A stretch of 64,000 bases of DNA from Agaricus subrufescens (Eukaryota; Basidiomycota; Agaricomycetes; Agaricales; Agaricaceae): positions 2,542,001 to 2,606,000 of the forward strand of contig CM057057.1 in the NCBI GenBank assembly GCA_029945375.1, written 5' to 3'. The notes under the pieces are model-generated. The model was not told where the DNA came from. It did not search any database and saw nothing but the letters and a program-made list of their open reading frames with translations. This document shows, one piece after another, positions 27,683-40,300 of the stretch (positions within the stretch are counted from its first letter, which is position 1; every line of letters begins with the position of its first letter). The translations under genes and the position numbers were made by a program.

Positions 27683-29063
27683 ATGACGCAACTCCTGCCA
27701 CAGACCATGTCCCTCCTCCGCCCCCTCCTCGCCGCCTCGCCCCGCGTGCTCGTGAGTCCTGCCCCGCAGATGCCACTGCCGTGCTCACCGCCTCCAGGGC
27801 CGCCGCTGTGCCTCGACCGCCCCCCCGGCAAAACCGTCCAACCTGCCCTTCTACCTCATCGGCGCTGGGACCGTCGGCGCGGCCGCATACTACTACCTCG
27901 AAAAGTCACCAGGCCCTGTAAAGCCCAGGCAGGAAAGGAGCCCCCTCGACCCGGACAACTGGAAGGACTTTAAGCTCAAAAAGGTCCTTCCCTACAACCA
28001 CAACACTTCCAAGTAAGCATTGCCCGCGTCTTTCGTTGCTCTATTTACACAGATGCCCTAGGTTCGTCTTCGAGCTGCCAGAAAATGAGGCCTCGCTCCT
28101 CCCCGTCGCGTCCATGCTGCTCGTCAGGTCCTCCGACCCCCAGGCCCTGCTAGATGACAAGGGCAAGCCGATCATCCGTCCTTACACCCCCATTTCCCCG
28201 TCGGAGCAGCCCGGCGAACTCACTTTCCTCATCAAACGGTATGAGAACGGCAACGCGTCTAAACATATCCACTCCCTCAAGGTGTGCCATACAGCTCCGC
28301 ACTGTCCTTCTATCACTCAGCTAACAACCCCGCTAGGAAGGACAAACCTTGTCCTTAAAAGGGCCCATTCCCAAGTTCCCTTATAAAGGCATAGTCTCCA
28401 TCCTTTTCTGGCGTTCAATTCGATCTCATCCCAATTTTGCCAGAAAACGAATTCGACGAGGTCGCATTGATCGGCGGGGGCAGTGGCATGTAAGTCTTTT
28501 ACGGTTTCTTTTTCTCATGAGCCCCCACTCACCCGTGGCAGCACTCCCCTCTATCAGCTCTTAAACCACGCCCTCAAGTCTCCCAACAACAAGACCAAGT
28601 TCACACTTTTGTTCTCCAACGTGACCGAAAAAGACATCCTTCTCCGCGAAGAATTCGACGCATTGAAAGAAAAACATGCCGATAAACTTAATGTAGTCTA
28701 CCTGGTCGACCAACCCAGCAAGACTTGGAATGGTCTGTTTCTTATCCATCAATGACGTATCGCTTGCAATACTCACATACGATCAAAAATATGTTTAGGT
28801 CCTTCCGGCTTCATCAATGCAGAAGTCATCAAAAAACACGTTGCTCCCGCCGAGCTCAAAGAGAAGGTCAAGATCTTTGTTTGCGGTCCCCCGGGACAAG
28901 TTGCCGCTGTCGCCGGAAAGAAGGCTGGCATGAAGCAAGGAGAGCTTGGTGGAATCCTCAAGGAATTAGGTTATACTGAGGAACAAGTGAGACTTTCATA
29001 TCGATTGATATTGTGATGCTTAAACTCATCAAATCACGCGCAACACAGGTGTTCAAATTTTAG
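27683..29063 (+). CDS. MCR1: NADH-cytochrome b5 reductase, mitochondrial type
   Basis: FAD enzyme that passes electrons from NADH to cytochrome b5 and, in mitochondria, takes part in ergosterol synthesis and ascorbyl/erythroascorbyl protection. ATG 27683 opens a basic, hydrophobic leader; a second in-frame ATG is at 27707. The first intron joins [13 protein letters not shown], then comes a membrane anchor ([17 protein letters not shown]), which points to the mitochondrial form. The FAD site is RPYTPISP (near 28180). The NADH site is GGGSGITPLYQLL, with its codon split by an intron at 28491, and VCGPPGQV. The protein ends normally at FKF, stop 29061-29063. It is divergent from HOG1. Confidence 0.95.
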
Positions 29064-30249
29064 ATCGTTCCCCTATAGAATCAGGAATACATAGAACCTT
29101 TTTTCTTATCAGATATGTCCCGAAGCCCAAGTCGTATGACCACTATTAAACCTGTCCGAAGAATGGTATCAGAGTTAGTCAAATGGAATGTGATCTTTCC
29201 GAACAAAAGACACATAGCTTATACTTAGTAAGGGGCAAAGCTTATACGACGCGAGTCATGGCTGATAATAATAACCGACCTGTGACGAGTTGTGGAGGAT
29301 TACCCCTGATAGAATCTGGTATGTATACGTCATATATGCGTCTTGTGTACCTTGAGCGTTTCTTCCATGTATCCCGAGCTACCCTTCATCACTGATAACC
29401 GTACTGACTGCGGCTGCTCCTAAACTCATTAGGGACCCAGTCGATGCCGCTGGCCGGCGGTTAATCAATATAGGCTCAAGATTCCGAAAATCTGCCGTTA
29501 CCCTGTTCAAAACGTGGGCTCTAGACCTTTGCTCACCGGACCAAATGTATACGCGAGCCTTTCCTTTATCTGCTATTCGGGTAAAAAGTTGCTGGTGCTG
29601 CGAAAACCTTTTTTGCGAACCGACGATCAGCGATAATCTGGGAGTAATTGGAGCAAGCAAAGTCCGAAATGTGAACCAGAACGTCCAGGACCGGATTGCT
29701 TTTCCTTTGTCCGCGAGATATTGAGTACGTGCTCCCGAATACGTATTCTTCCGATGTCTATGAATAGATAAATGGATCACAAGATATTGTCGCATTAATG
29801 CTAAGGCGTATGAGTATTGATCCCAGTAGCAGCTTGGCACCTCTCTGAATATGATCTGACATCTCTCGACGTACTTCCTTCTGCTGCACCGCTTAGCCCA
29901 CTTTCCCTTTCTATACTCTTCTTTTCCACCTTCACGTAAAGATAATCCGTGGTGAACGCACCCCTGTTCTAGGCCGTCGTCAATATGTATACGTATGTGG
30001 CTGGAAGTCTCCTCGCGCCACATCTATCAGAATCACCAACTCGCCGTCAAATTCAGTGACGGAGTTAACCTAACACTGATGTCTTCTTCACTCCACAGAA
30101 ATCAGCAATTTGAGCAAAAGTGAATGACAACTCCCTGCCAAGGATCTCACTTGAATCTTCTTCCTAGTCTAAAAATGAAGTCAGTGGAGGAGAGGTGATT
30201 CAGAAGAAAGCATCATACGGGATAGTCAAGGTCCAAGATGAAATCTAAT
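29064..30249. other. 1.2-kb interval between MCR1 and the BMT5-like gene
   Basis: Two genes converge here, so no promoter is required. A 214-codon open frame lies on the minus strand (30023-29379) but has no recognisable motif and an unlikely composition. At 29166 the plus strand reads TGGTATCAGAG, eleven bases matching the primer-binding site complementary to initiator Met-tRNA used by many LTR retrotransposons. I see no LTR pair, so an old element fragment is only a possibility. Confidence 0.4.
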
Positions 30250-31322
30250 CTAATCGCGGAGACAGAACTCCCAAGTTCTATCTTCGCCTCCTTCCCCAGT
30301 CCTTCCGATGCCGTGTACTCTCTCACCTTTCGTCATTCGATGTTCATAGCCTGTCCAAATGTCGCGATGGAATACGAAGGAACGAAGTTGGGTGTATTGT
30401 GGGTTTGGGGGTTTACTTCCTGAGTTTGGTAATGGTGGCTTTTTAGCGAGTCTGGGTACTTCCCTTGGATATACTCAGGTACTATTGACGGGTATAGAGA
30501 GAAGGGGTATTTACCACAGTGTGTATGGTGGGACGTTTCGTAATGTGATGAGGATGGTACCTCTCGCCTTGCTTGGTACTGCATTCGTATCGTCGGGACT
30601 ATTAGCGCCTTCGTCTTCACTCTCGTCACCAGTTTCGAGGGGTTTTGTTTTAGGCTTGTGAATTGAAGGTATCGGTCCGCCTCTAACCACCTTCGCAGCG
30701 GATCGTAAGAAATCTAGGATTAATACTTGATTGGAAAGTATGTTCCTGTCTTGGTCCGTTATCCCCTTCCCTTTGAGAACATGCCATAATCAATTACCCG
30801 AGGAGAGAATGAGGTGCACACTTGACACTCACCAGCATGAGGAAAATTCCACACAACACGATCCCATTTCCTTCCCTTAAACCCAGGAGTCTTCTCCAAT
30901 TTCGTCGCATCGATACTAAAAAGAACCTCTACACCACGTTCTCTCAAATTCCTCACGATATCCTTTGCTTCAGGATATTTCGCATAACACTCCTCTTCCG
31001 AATCATACGCCGTAGCAGTGATATTCCGCGAGGGCAGATGCTCGAGTCCAGAGCCAGAAGGTGGATTGAAAGCCAACGCGTGCGCAAATGAAAAGTTTCC
31101 TTCGCCAATAAGAAGAATAGTATCCGTTGATAAGAAAGGTATAGTCGGTTTCTGGTTAGACGGAGCCTTTTCTTTAGTTTTAGATTTTGCAGATAGAGCA
31201 TTTGCATTTGTGGCGGACTTTTTGCCCTTGAGTTCCGCAGCCTTGGCAGCCTTTTGTGCCTTTTCCTTTTCCTTTAGCCTAGACTGTTGGGATTTGAGGG
31301 CTGCTTTGAGACCTTTACCCAT
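30250..31322 (-). CDS. BMT5: BMT5-like 25S rRNA (uridine-N3) methyltransferase, DUF2431 family
   Basis: Nucleolar SAM-dependent enzyme; yeast Bmt5 methylates U2634 of 25S rRNA. ATG 31322 starts a lysine-rich N-terminus (MGKGLKAALKSQQSRLKEKE), typical for nucleolar targeting. The SAM-binding start is ILLIGEGNFSFAHALA, followed by ITATAYDSEEECYAKYP, LFSIDATKLEKTP and WDRVVWNFPHAG. One intron (about 30787-30838) joins in phase to KGITDQDRNILSNQVLILDFLRSA. The frame ends with RTWEFCLRD and the stop at 30250-30252. The GEGNFSF and NFPHAGKG motifs define the family; the exact target base is by analogy. It is divergent from the RAMP4/YSY6 gene with 231 bp between. Confidence 0.92.
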
Positions 31323-31553
31323 TATCGCAGAAGGAGGACGAGTACTAAAAGAGAGATCCGGTTGTCCTTTGCTGATGTTATTTTCGGAGGTTGCTGGTAA
31401 GCCAATCAGCCAGCATCACAGGCTTAGGCTTGAGTGGAAGACTCGATTTGGCAAGTCGTGGAACCTGCCACGTTAACCTGCTAAATATCATTTACCCCAA
31501 CCGCCCACCTTTCCAACAACTCACACCATCGCCACTCCTTTTACCTATTTACC

Positions 31554-31875
31554 ATGGCATGTATCCCTCCCCTCTGTGCCTCGCCGTGAAGACTGATTGT
31601 ATACTAACTGAACAGCCTACTGAATTCGAGCTCCGCAGGAAGAACGAAAAGTTCGCGCAGGCTGCTCGTGCGGGAAAGAACCCCACGCATGCATCGCGGC
31701 AGGAGAAACTCTCGAAACGGAGCCCTATAAGCCTCTGGGCTCTAGGAGTCGTTTGCTTTGTTGTGATTGGTGGAGGTACGTATCAGCTGCAGCCTTTTTG
31801 GCAAGCAATTAGTCGAAACTCATTGGCATCACATTAACAGTTGTCTTTGAGCTGGTTAGGATAATCTTCCTATAG
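31554..31875 (+). CDS. YSY6: RAMP4/SERP1/YSY6 small ER membrane protein
   Basis: Tail-anchored protein associated with the Sec61 translocon, involved in ER stress. The model is ATG 31554-31556, intron 31557-31615, exon 31616-31775, intron 31776-31840, exon 31841-31875. It gives 65 residues, the same as yeast Ysy6: MPTEFELRRKNEKFAQAAR, a basic middle (SRQEKLSKRSPIS), and one membrane helix LWALGVVCFVVIGG followed by VVFELVRIIFL. The first intron must use a GC donor (gcatgt) directly after the ATG; its branch site TACTAAC at 31602-31608 is perfect. Without that intron, ATG 31559 is in frame and would add about 18 unlikely residues. Confidence 0.85.
31557..31615 (+). other. YSY6: Apparent GC-AG intron directly after the YSY6 start codon
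   Basis: 59 nt, donor gcatgt, branch TACTAAC ending seven bases before the acceptor AG. The nearby GT donor (two codons later in sequence, at 31561) puts the next exon out of frame with an immediate stop. Confidence 0.6.
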
Positions 31876-32041
31876 ACCAGCCAAAAAAACACAATTAAAA
31901 GACTGTGTCTTTTCTATACGCCTTTCCCCCTCTTACCGCTATTCATTGTACTACTTCGCGTTGATTTATTCATGGTAACTCAAAAAATTATATACCAAGG
32001 ACAACGAAAACAGATATCAGTAAAAGCAACAAGACCAGTCC

Positions 32042-34039
<1,998 letters not shown>

Positions 34040-34072
34040 GAAGGTAGATAAGTAAAGTACGACGCGACGCGT

Positions 34073-34084
34073 AATTCCCACGGT
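34073..34084 (-). promoter_or_regulatory. Shared promoter motif ACCGTGGGAATT, copy 3 (RBBP4-like gene)
   Basis: On the minus strand, in the direction of the gene and 33 bp before its ATG. It shares 11 bases (ACCGTGGGAAT) with the copies before NOG2 and enolase. Confidence 0.4.
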
Positions 34085-34731
34085 ATCTTCTTTAACATTT
34101 TAACACTAAGTCAGTGATCGAGCCGATCACTTCTGGTATTCTTCTGGTATTCTATGTCCTACAGCTTCACAGTTATATTTCCATGGCTTTCGTCCCAATT
34201 GCTTCGCCCACTTTCAGTACATCTCACTGCAGTCCCGAAACTTAAACACTGGAAGCCGCTTTTTGGACTAGCAACTGGACAATATTGTCACCACCAGAAC
34301 TTTCGCCTTAACCGCTTCACGCTCCCAGTCGGTATTTTTGATCTGGCCTGCGGATCAAGCAAGTGTATGAGATTGGATGGTTTTATACTTATCCGCGCCT
34401 AACATGACTGGCAGCGTCACTGCTGGGTTGAGTTCGCTTGCACGTTTTGAATAAAGCCAGATCACAAGAGTTCGTCAGTGACCTCGGCTTCCGTTCTTAG
34501 ACTCTAAGGGCTAGCAGAGACTGCATTCTGAAAGTGAGGTGAATGTCACAGCTAAACATAGTTAAATAAACCATTTATTGCTGGGATATATGCCAATAAT
34601 GAGCTCTGGCGAGGAGTGACGATTAAATTAGTTTCCGAGACGCGAAAGCAGTTGCTTGTGCATTACGAGGTCAAAGGAAGTCTATTGGCAGGGGGAGGTG
34701 ACGGGGATACGACTCGATAAGGCGTCAAGGC
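34085..34731. other. Upstream region of the RBBP4-like gene / 3' flank of ATP synthase subunit e
   Basis: No gene seen in about 650 bp. Both neighbours are on the minus strand. Short frames on either strand show no domain. Confidence 0.5.
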
Positions 34732-35140
34732 TCATGACGAATTTTCCCATTTTGCTATCAGTTTCTCCAGGTCGAATCTGGGGTCTTCGGGATTGGTAAC
34801 GACTGTGTGACGGTGCGTCAGTCACGAAATGCATTTTAAAAAAGTCGCGCAAAGGCGGAGAGTGTTAAGGCTGACCTGTAGTGTCTTTGGCAGCCTCCTG
34901 CTTCCTCTTCCACGCCTCTCTGGCCTCAGCAATTAGGTGTTCCCGGTGGTGAATGGCATGTTCAATCTGGTGCTTCTCGTTTTCCGCTTGAAGCGTTCGA
35001 CGGTGGTACCAGCCATAGAACACGCCCGAGAAAAGTGCTGTATACCGGATAACCTGTGTCAACGGAAAATGCGGTGACCAGTGAGCTGTAGGAGCAGGGT
35101 AGAGGGGAGGGAAACATACGTTGACGGTTGATGAGGCCAT
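34732..35140 (-). CDS. ATP21: ATP synthase subunit e (Tim11/Atp21)
   Basis: Small inner-membrane subunit of F1Fo ATP synthase needed for dimerisation and cristae shape. Exon 1 encodes MASSTVN, and a 68-nt intron joins it to VIRYTALFSGVFYGWYHRRTL. The membrane helix contains the family GxxxG motif (GVFYG). A helix HQIEHAIHHREHLIAEAREAW follows, and a second intron gives DTT|VVTNPEDPRFDLEKLI with stop at 34732-34734. The length of about 95 residues is normal. Intron phases match at both joins. It is divergent from the next gene. Confidence 0.93.
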
Positions 35141-35682
35141 TTTTTACGCTTTACCCGGTAGCTCAGATAGATGAGGGCAGGTATGCGGGGACCTGGGCAA
35201 TGCGATGAGCAAAGTCGTGAGGACCCAAGGCCGAGGGAGAGGGAAAGACACTGACCTGAATTTTGGTGGCAAGAAGACGAACGCGACGCCGGGGAATTTC
35301 GGTAGCTGATTACGTCAGCAACGCTTTGCTCACTCGTCCGTCCTGATTGGGAGACGGGCATGCAGCTCCAGTTACCCAGCCGAGATTTTGTTTTTATATG
35401 GGCACACCCTTTCTCTGGATGGAAAATTTGTCGTAAAGTATGGAGCTATTGGTACATTTTTGGGATAGTTTCTATTGAATGGAGACCGGGGCTACTATTT
35501 GAGGCATATCCAGTATTGGCCGCCCACCGAGGCTGAGTGGGCTTGATCTCGGTCGAGACAACAGCGCTTGCTGGACGGTCAGCGAGGTAAGCCCAGGCCC
35601 TGCAAAACTCCGCTGCGTCATGTTCCGCGCATCTCCTTGGGTCTCTTACAAACCCTCAAACCCTCCCCATCAATCAACCCCT
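35141..35682. other. Divergent promoter between ATP21 and the Ies4-like gene
   Basis: Upstream DNA of both neighbours. An ATG at 35620 is in frame with the downstream gene and would add 21 residues; I prefer ATG 35683, which opens a typical acidic start. No other feature was identified. Confidence 0.5.
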
Positions 35683-37111
35683 ATGGCGGACGACGTGGAC
35701 ATGGATGCCCCCCAAATATCTACCCTCCCTGAAGAGAAATCTCCACCACCTAGGCGCAAAGCGGCGGCTCGCAAAGGTTTGGAAAACCCGCCAATGAAAC
35801 CAAAGTCGGCGGAATATGCTTCGTGGCGCCAGCGCCAGACAAACGCCACCAAAGGTTCAGATGATGAAGAAGAGGAAGAAGACCAGCTCATCGATGATGA
35901 AGAGATCGTTAGTGGTTCCAAACGTAAAACAACTTCGACTCCTGTATCTGCGGCAAAGAAGAAAGCACCTCCAAAACGCAAAGCTCGCAAAGAACCTGAG
36001 GCGGAAGAAGATGGCTCTAAGAAACGTACAAAGAAAGACAAGGCTGTACCCCCCAGCAAACCTGCTCTTGTGGCTCCGAGCCTAGAAGCTACTCCATCCG
36101 ACTCTCATGAAGACGGGGTAAGTTTGAACACAGGAGCGAATACACCCTCTATCGTTGCGGCGGACAGCGAGCCGCCGGAAAGTATCTCTGCTTCTAAGGC
36201 ACAGAAGAAGAAGAGTACGCCTCGTAAACCTGCTCCAAAAGCGGGCAAAGCAAAGCCATCTGGGTGCGTGTCTGGTCAATTAACCTTCCATTTTTTCGAC
36301 TCATAAAGAGCAAATCCGGTAGACTCAAGATGGTTATCCCCGCCTTGTCTGCCATTGCCCCAGACGATACAGCAAGTGTGATGAGTGAAGGAGGTTCGTA
36401 CATTTCGTTGTTGTCCCTACTAGTGCTGATTGGAAAATAGCTGTTTCCGGGACCGCCGCCTCGTCTCCTGTAGCAGGTCACTTTGAAAAATCCCAACCTG
36501 CTTCCCCGGATGCAGAATATGCCCCTCCAAGCTCACCCGTTGCCGCCCCTTCAGCACCGGCGGTGGAAGAAACTAATCTCGAAAATACTCCCCTACCTAT
36601 ATATCCTCTACCTTCAAAACCGTTCCCCGTTCAACCACCTCCGAAAATTCCGACAGGTTTTGCGCCACCTATCCCTCTTGACAAGAGTGGCAAAAAAGTA
36701 AGACACTGGCGTACAGCTCAACGCGAAATACGCGGGATAGCCGGAGGTCGCTGGTTCGCTCGTTCATGGGTGGGCGATAAAGACTCGGAATTTGCAGCCT
36801 TCACTAAGGAAGGTGAAAAAATTGGCAATGGATCGCCCTTCACTGGAAAAGCCCCATCTTCCACACCATTGGGAAAAGGATCCGCGAAGAAGGGAAAAGG
36901 AGCTCCTTCGTTGAGTGCATCCGCTGCTCCTTCACGGGATGCCTCAGTCAACCCTCCAGAGACCGGTAGCGCTGTTGGTGGCACGCCAATTCCAATCACA
37001 AGTACAGTCAGGGCACCGACGAAGATGCGAATTCAACAGTTGCCTGATGACCCCCAAAGTGATACCGCTATGGACACTGATCCCATACCCGTACCGCCTT
37101 CCGAGTCTTGA
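35683..37111 (+). CDS. Lysine- and acid-rich nuclear protein, possible INO80 subunit Ies4-like
   Basis: Unnamed with certainty. The frame from ATG 35683 (MADDVDMDAPQIS) is mostly disordered: RKAAARKG, a DDEEEEED acidic block, several lysine clusters (KKRTKKDK, KKKSTPRKP) suited to nuclear import, then proline-rich sequence. The only structured-looking parts are LKMVIPALSAIAPDD (after the intron near 36262) and KVRHWRTAQREIRGIAGGRWFARSWVG (near 36700). A tryptophan-rich basic patch after a short hydrophobic one recalls fungal Ies4, hence the tentative call. Two introns (about 36262-36325 and 36393-36440) join the frames. It may equally be an unrelated chromatin-linked protein. Confidence 0.6.
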
Positions 37112-37393
37112 ACCCTTTTTGCTTGCCCTTTTTTTATATGTATCATATTTTTTGCCTGTAGACCTACCCAGTCCTTATTTTTCCGTTGTTGAATATTAGG
37201 TATCGTGTAATTTGAACTAAGGGTCCGAAAATCAGCCAAGAACCGTGTGAGGGTTGCTAGTAGCTCAAGGAATTGATGCTATGTATTTGATAGGCTTAAT
37301 TTCTACATATCACCATTGTTTTGTCCTCTGGCTAACGCTCCGACAACGCGTGTTCTACCATATCCATCGTGAACAGACCTGTCAAGACGCGAG

Positions 37394-40300
37394 ATGTCTT
37401 TGACTGCGGGGGATAAATCAGACCCAGGCGCAGCAAGTCTCAGGACTACTGGTCGCACTGGTGGACGTGGTTCGTAAACTCCAACTCGTATCTTCATGCT
37501 ACGGTGTGCTGACATTGGATTCTGTATTTTTGCCTCTTGCGCCTTGTCCGATAGCAATGTTACAGAACAACTACGCCTCGGATCCCAAGTATAAGAAATA
37601 TATACAGCAGGTCGACAAGTGTCTTAATGCGTTTGATAATGTGCACGAGTGGGCGGACTGTATCTCTTTCTTGAAGCAACTCTTAAAGGTATGTACGTCA
37701 CTCCCTAAGTTATAGGAAGGGCAGCTCAAGGACGAGATTCGATTCCAGACGTTCCAGACGTATACGCAGTTCAAGGAGATACCGAAGAAGCTTATCGTGG
37801 CCAAACGGTTATCGCAATGCTTGAATCCCGCTTTACCTACTGGCGTACATCAACGAGCATTGGATGTTTACTCACACATTCTCGCTGTCCGCGGAGTACG
37901 TCCCATGTCTATTACACGTGGGTGCAAGTGACGCTCATACAACCGAATATAGTCGGAGGGTTTGAAATTGGATCTCGCGCTATGGTCCTCGGGCCTATTC
38001 CCGTTCTTCGAATATGCGGCAACATCTGTAAAGGTAAGTTGTATGCCTAATGATTCTTGCTGTCCTCTGTGGAATTATGATTATCTGACGTATGTTCAAT
38101 AAATAGCCCACACTTCTCAACCTCTATGATACATATTACTTGCCATTACAAGCTGACTTACGCCCCATCATGAAGTCATTCATCTTAGCTCTGTTGCCTG
38201 GATTGGAGGAGGAGACAGGAGAGTATTTCGAGAAAGTACGCGTTTGATTTAATCGTTGTTCAAGTTTAGAATCACTGACTGATACGTTGGAACCCAGGTT
38301 CTGGAATTACTCGATAAACTATCTGGGACCGTGTCACCCTCATTTTTCTTCCAGAACATCTGGTTGGTCATTTTGACTACACCCTCCGCAAGAGGAACGT
38401 CCCTTAACTTGCTATCCCGGCGGTTACCACGGATAAATGCGGATGAAGGTATGTTAATAGTTCTACTGAATCTCCCTCCCACTCCAACACTCACACACCA
38501 CTCCTATACCTAGACATTACGCCAATTATAGGTCGGGATATTGGTTTGATGATTCGGGCCTTTGCTGCTGCGCTTGAGGATGAAAACCTACTCGTTAGAC
38601 GAAGTGCATTAGACATCCTTCTTCAATCCATTCGTGTCGATGGATTTGCGGTGCGTAAGGCTCATGCGGAAGATCGCGCGATCTTGATGCGAGCGGCGAC
38701 TGGCGTCGTTTTGAGGAGAGACCTATCGTTAAATCGGAGGTTGTATACATGGCTTCTAGGACCCGAGGAGAAAAGCGAGAACCAGATAGCGTTTTTGAAG
38801 GAAAACGCGTTAGAACTTCTGAGCGGTACTTTAAAGGTTAGCACCAATTCACCCGTAAAGATTGTTTGACACGGTGAATGGATTGATTATAGGCCGAGAT
38901 GGTTTCCCCCTCGAAAGAATATGCCGAGTCGAGGCCCTTCAAAATCTTCATTTCGCTATTGGATAAGTGGGAGATTGGGGCACCCTTGACTGAGGTATTG
39001 GTATATGATGCACTAATAGCAATCAAGAAGTTGACGGAACATCCTGTGGATTCAGGAGAAGATGTAAGTCGGCGGTCTTGAATTTACACGACTTCTCAAA
39101 CTCATCGACCAAGGTGTCCACGACGGCCAGCACACTTTACGAGGCCGTTGAACCACAATTGGTATGGAAATACTTGTTGATACGGGTCTTTAAGGAATTA
39201 TCAGATGATGGTACCGCCTTTGAGGTACGCTCCAGGTTTTGTCCTGAGTTAAATCGTTAACGTTGAGAGTTATAGGCGATTGAGTTGGTACGTTTCATTC
39301 TGTCGTCCTTCCCTCAGGACGAGGAACTACGAACACTACATTTTCCGGTCATATTGGCTGCTATCGCAGACGTTATGGATGTAATCCCAATCCTTTGATT
39401 TTCAAGTGTTCATCCCCATTGATGCAATTTACTAGTTTCAAATTCAGAGGAATCCAGCAAAAGCATCGACACGGGCTTATCAACAAATCATGCTTCTCAT
39501 TCAAGAGATACACTCGCATATACCTCAGGCCGCACTGCTACAGCGGCCAGAAGTAACACAGGACAGTGACGATGCACGACAGACGCAGGGACCGTATGAA
39601 TTCGCATGTACTTTCTATGGGATCGACAAAGACAAGTTCCCATTGCCGTCATCGAAGGGTCACTTTACCATACCCTTCTCGTCCACCTTTGAAAGTCTCG
39701 TTTCGTGTTCAGAAAAGTGCGCCAGAGAGCTCGAGAAGCAGAAGGATGTAGTGATCCTCCGAGGAGTTTTCAGTGGTATATTAGGGTTGTTGAATGTCAT
39801 GGTAAATAGACTCACGACCACTGTCAATTTGACTTGGGAGCCCTCGGCTTGGCTTGGGCTGATGTTGGAGAGCCTGACATATGAGGTCTGTCTGTCCTTG
39901 CTCTCCAGCCTTCCTGCTGCTTACCTTTTCACCCAGTCTACCATTTTCACCACTGTCGATCGGATCATCAACCTCAGCGTTTCACTCCATAAAGTTCCAT
40001 ACGTCGAACCGAAATTGAATCTCGATGACCGTTCAGTCATGTTCAAGATGGTGACTAAGTTACTTCAATACTTGCGACCTGATTATACTGCGTACCATGT
40101 TCGTTCGGTTAACCTCATCTGGTCTCTGGAGTCGTCTGTAAAGAAGCCGCATGTAGAAAGTATTCTTGCTCAAAGCATGACTTCACCCGAGTCGAGGAAC
40201 GTTAGCGAAGTATACGAGGCTTTCGGTGTTCTGTGGAAATTGACAGGTGTGCAATTGCCTTTTTATACGTTTTTACAAGCCAATTCTGATCGATACTTGT

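Noticed and set aside
29379..30023. 214-codon open frame on the minus strand starting with ATG
   Set aside because: No recognisable motif, no splice partners, odd amino-acid mix, and it lies between converging genes. Kept only as part of the remnant-element suspicion.
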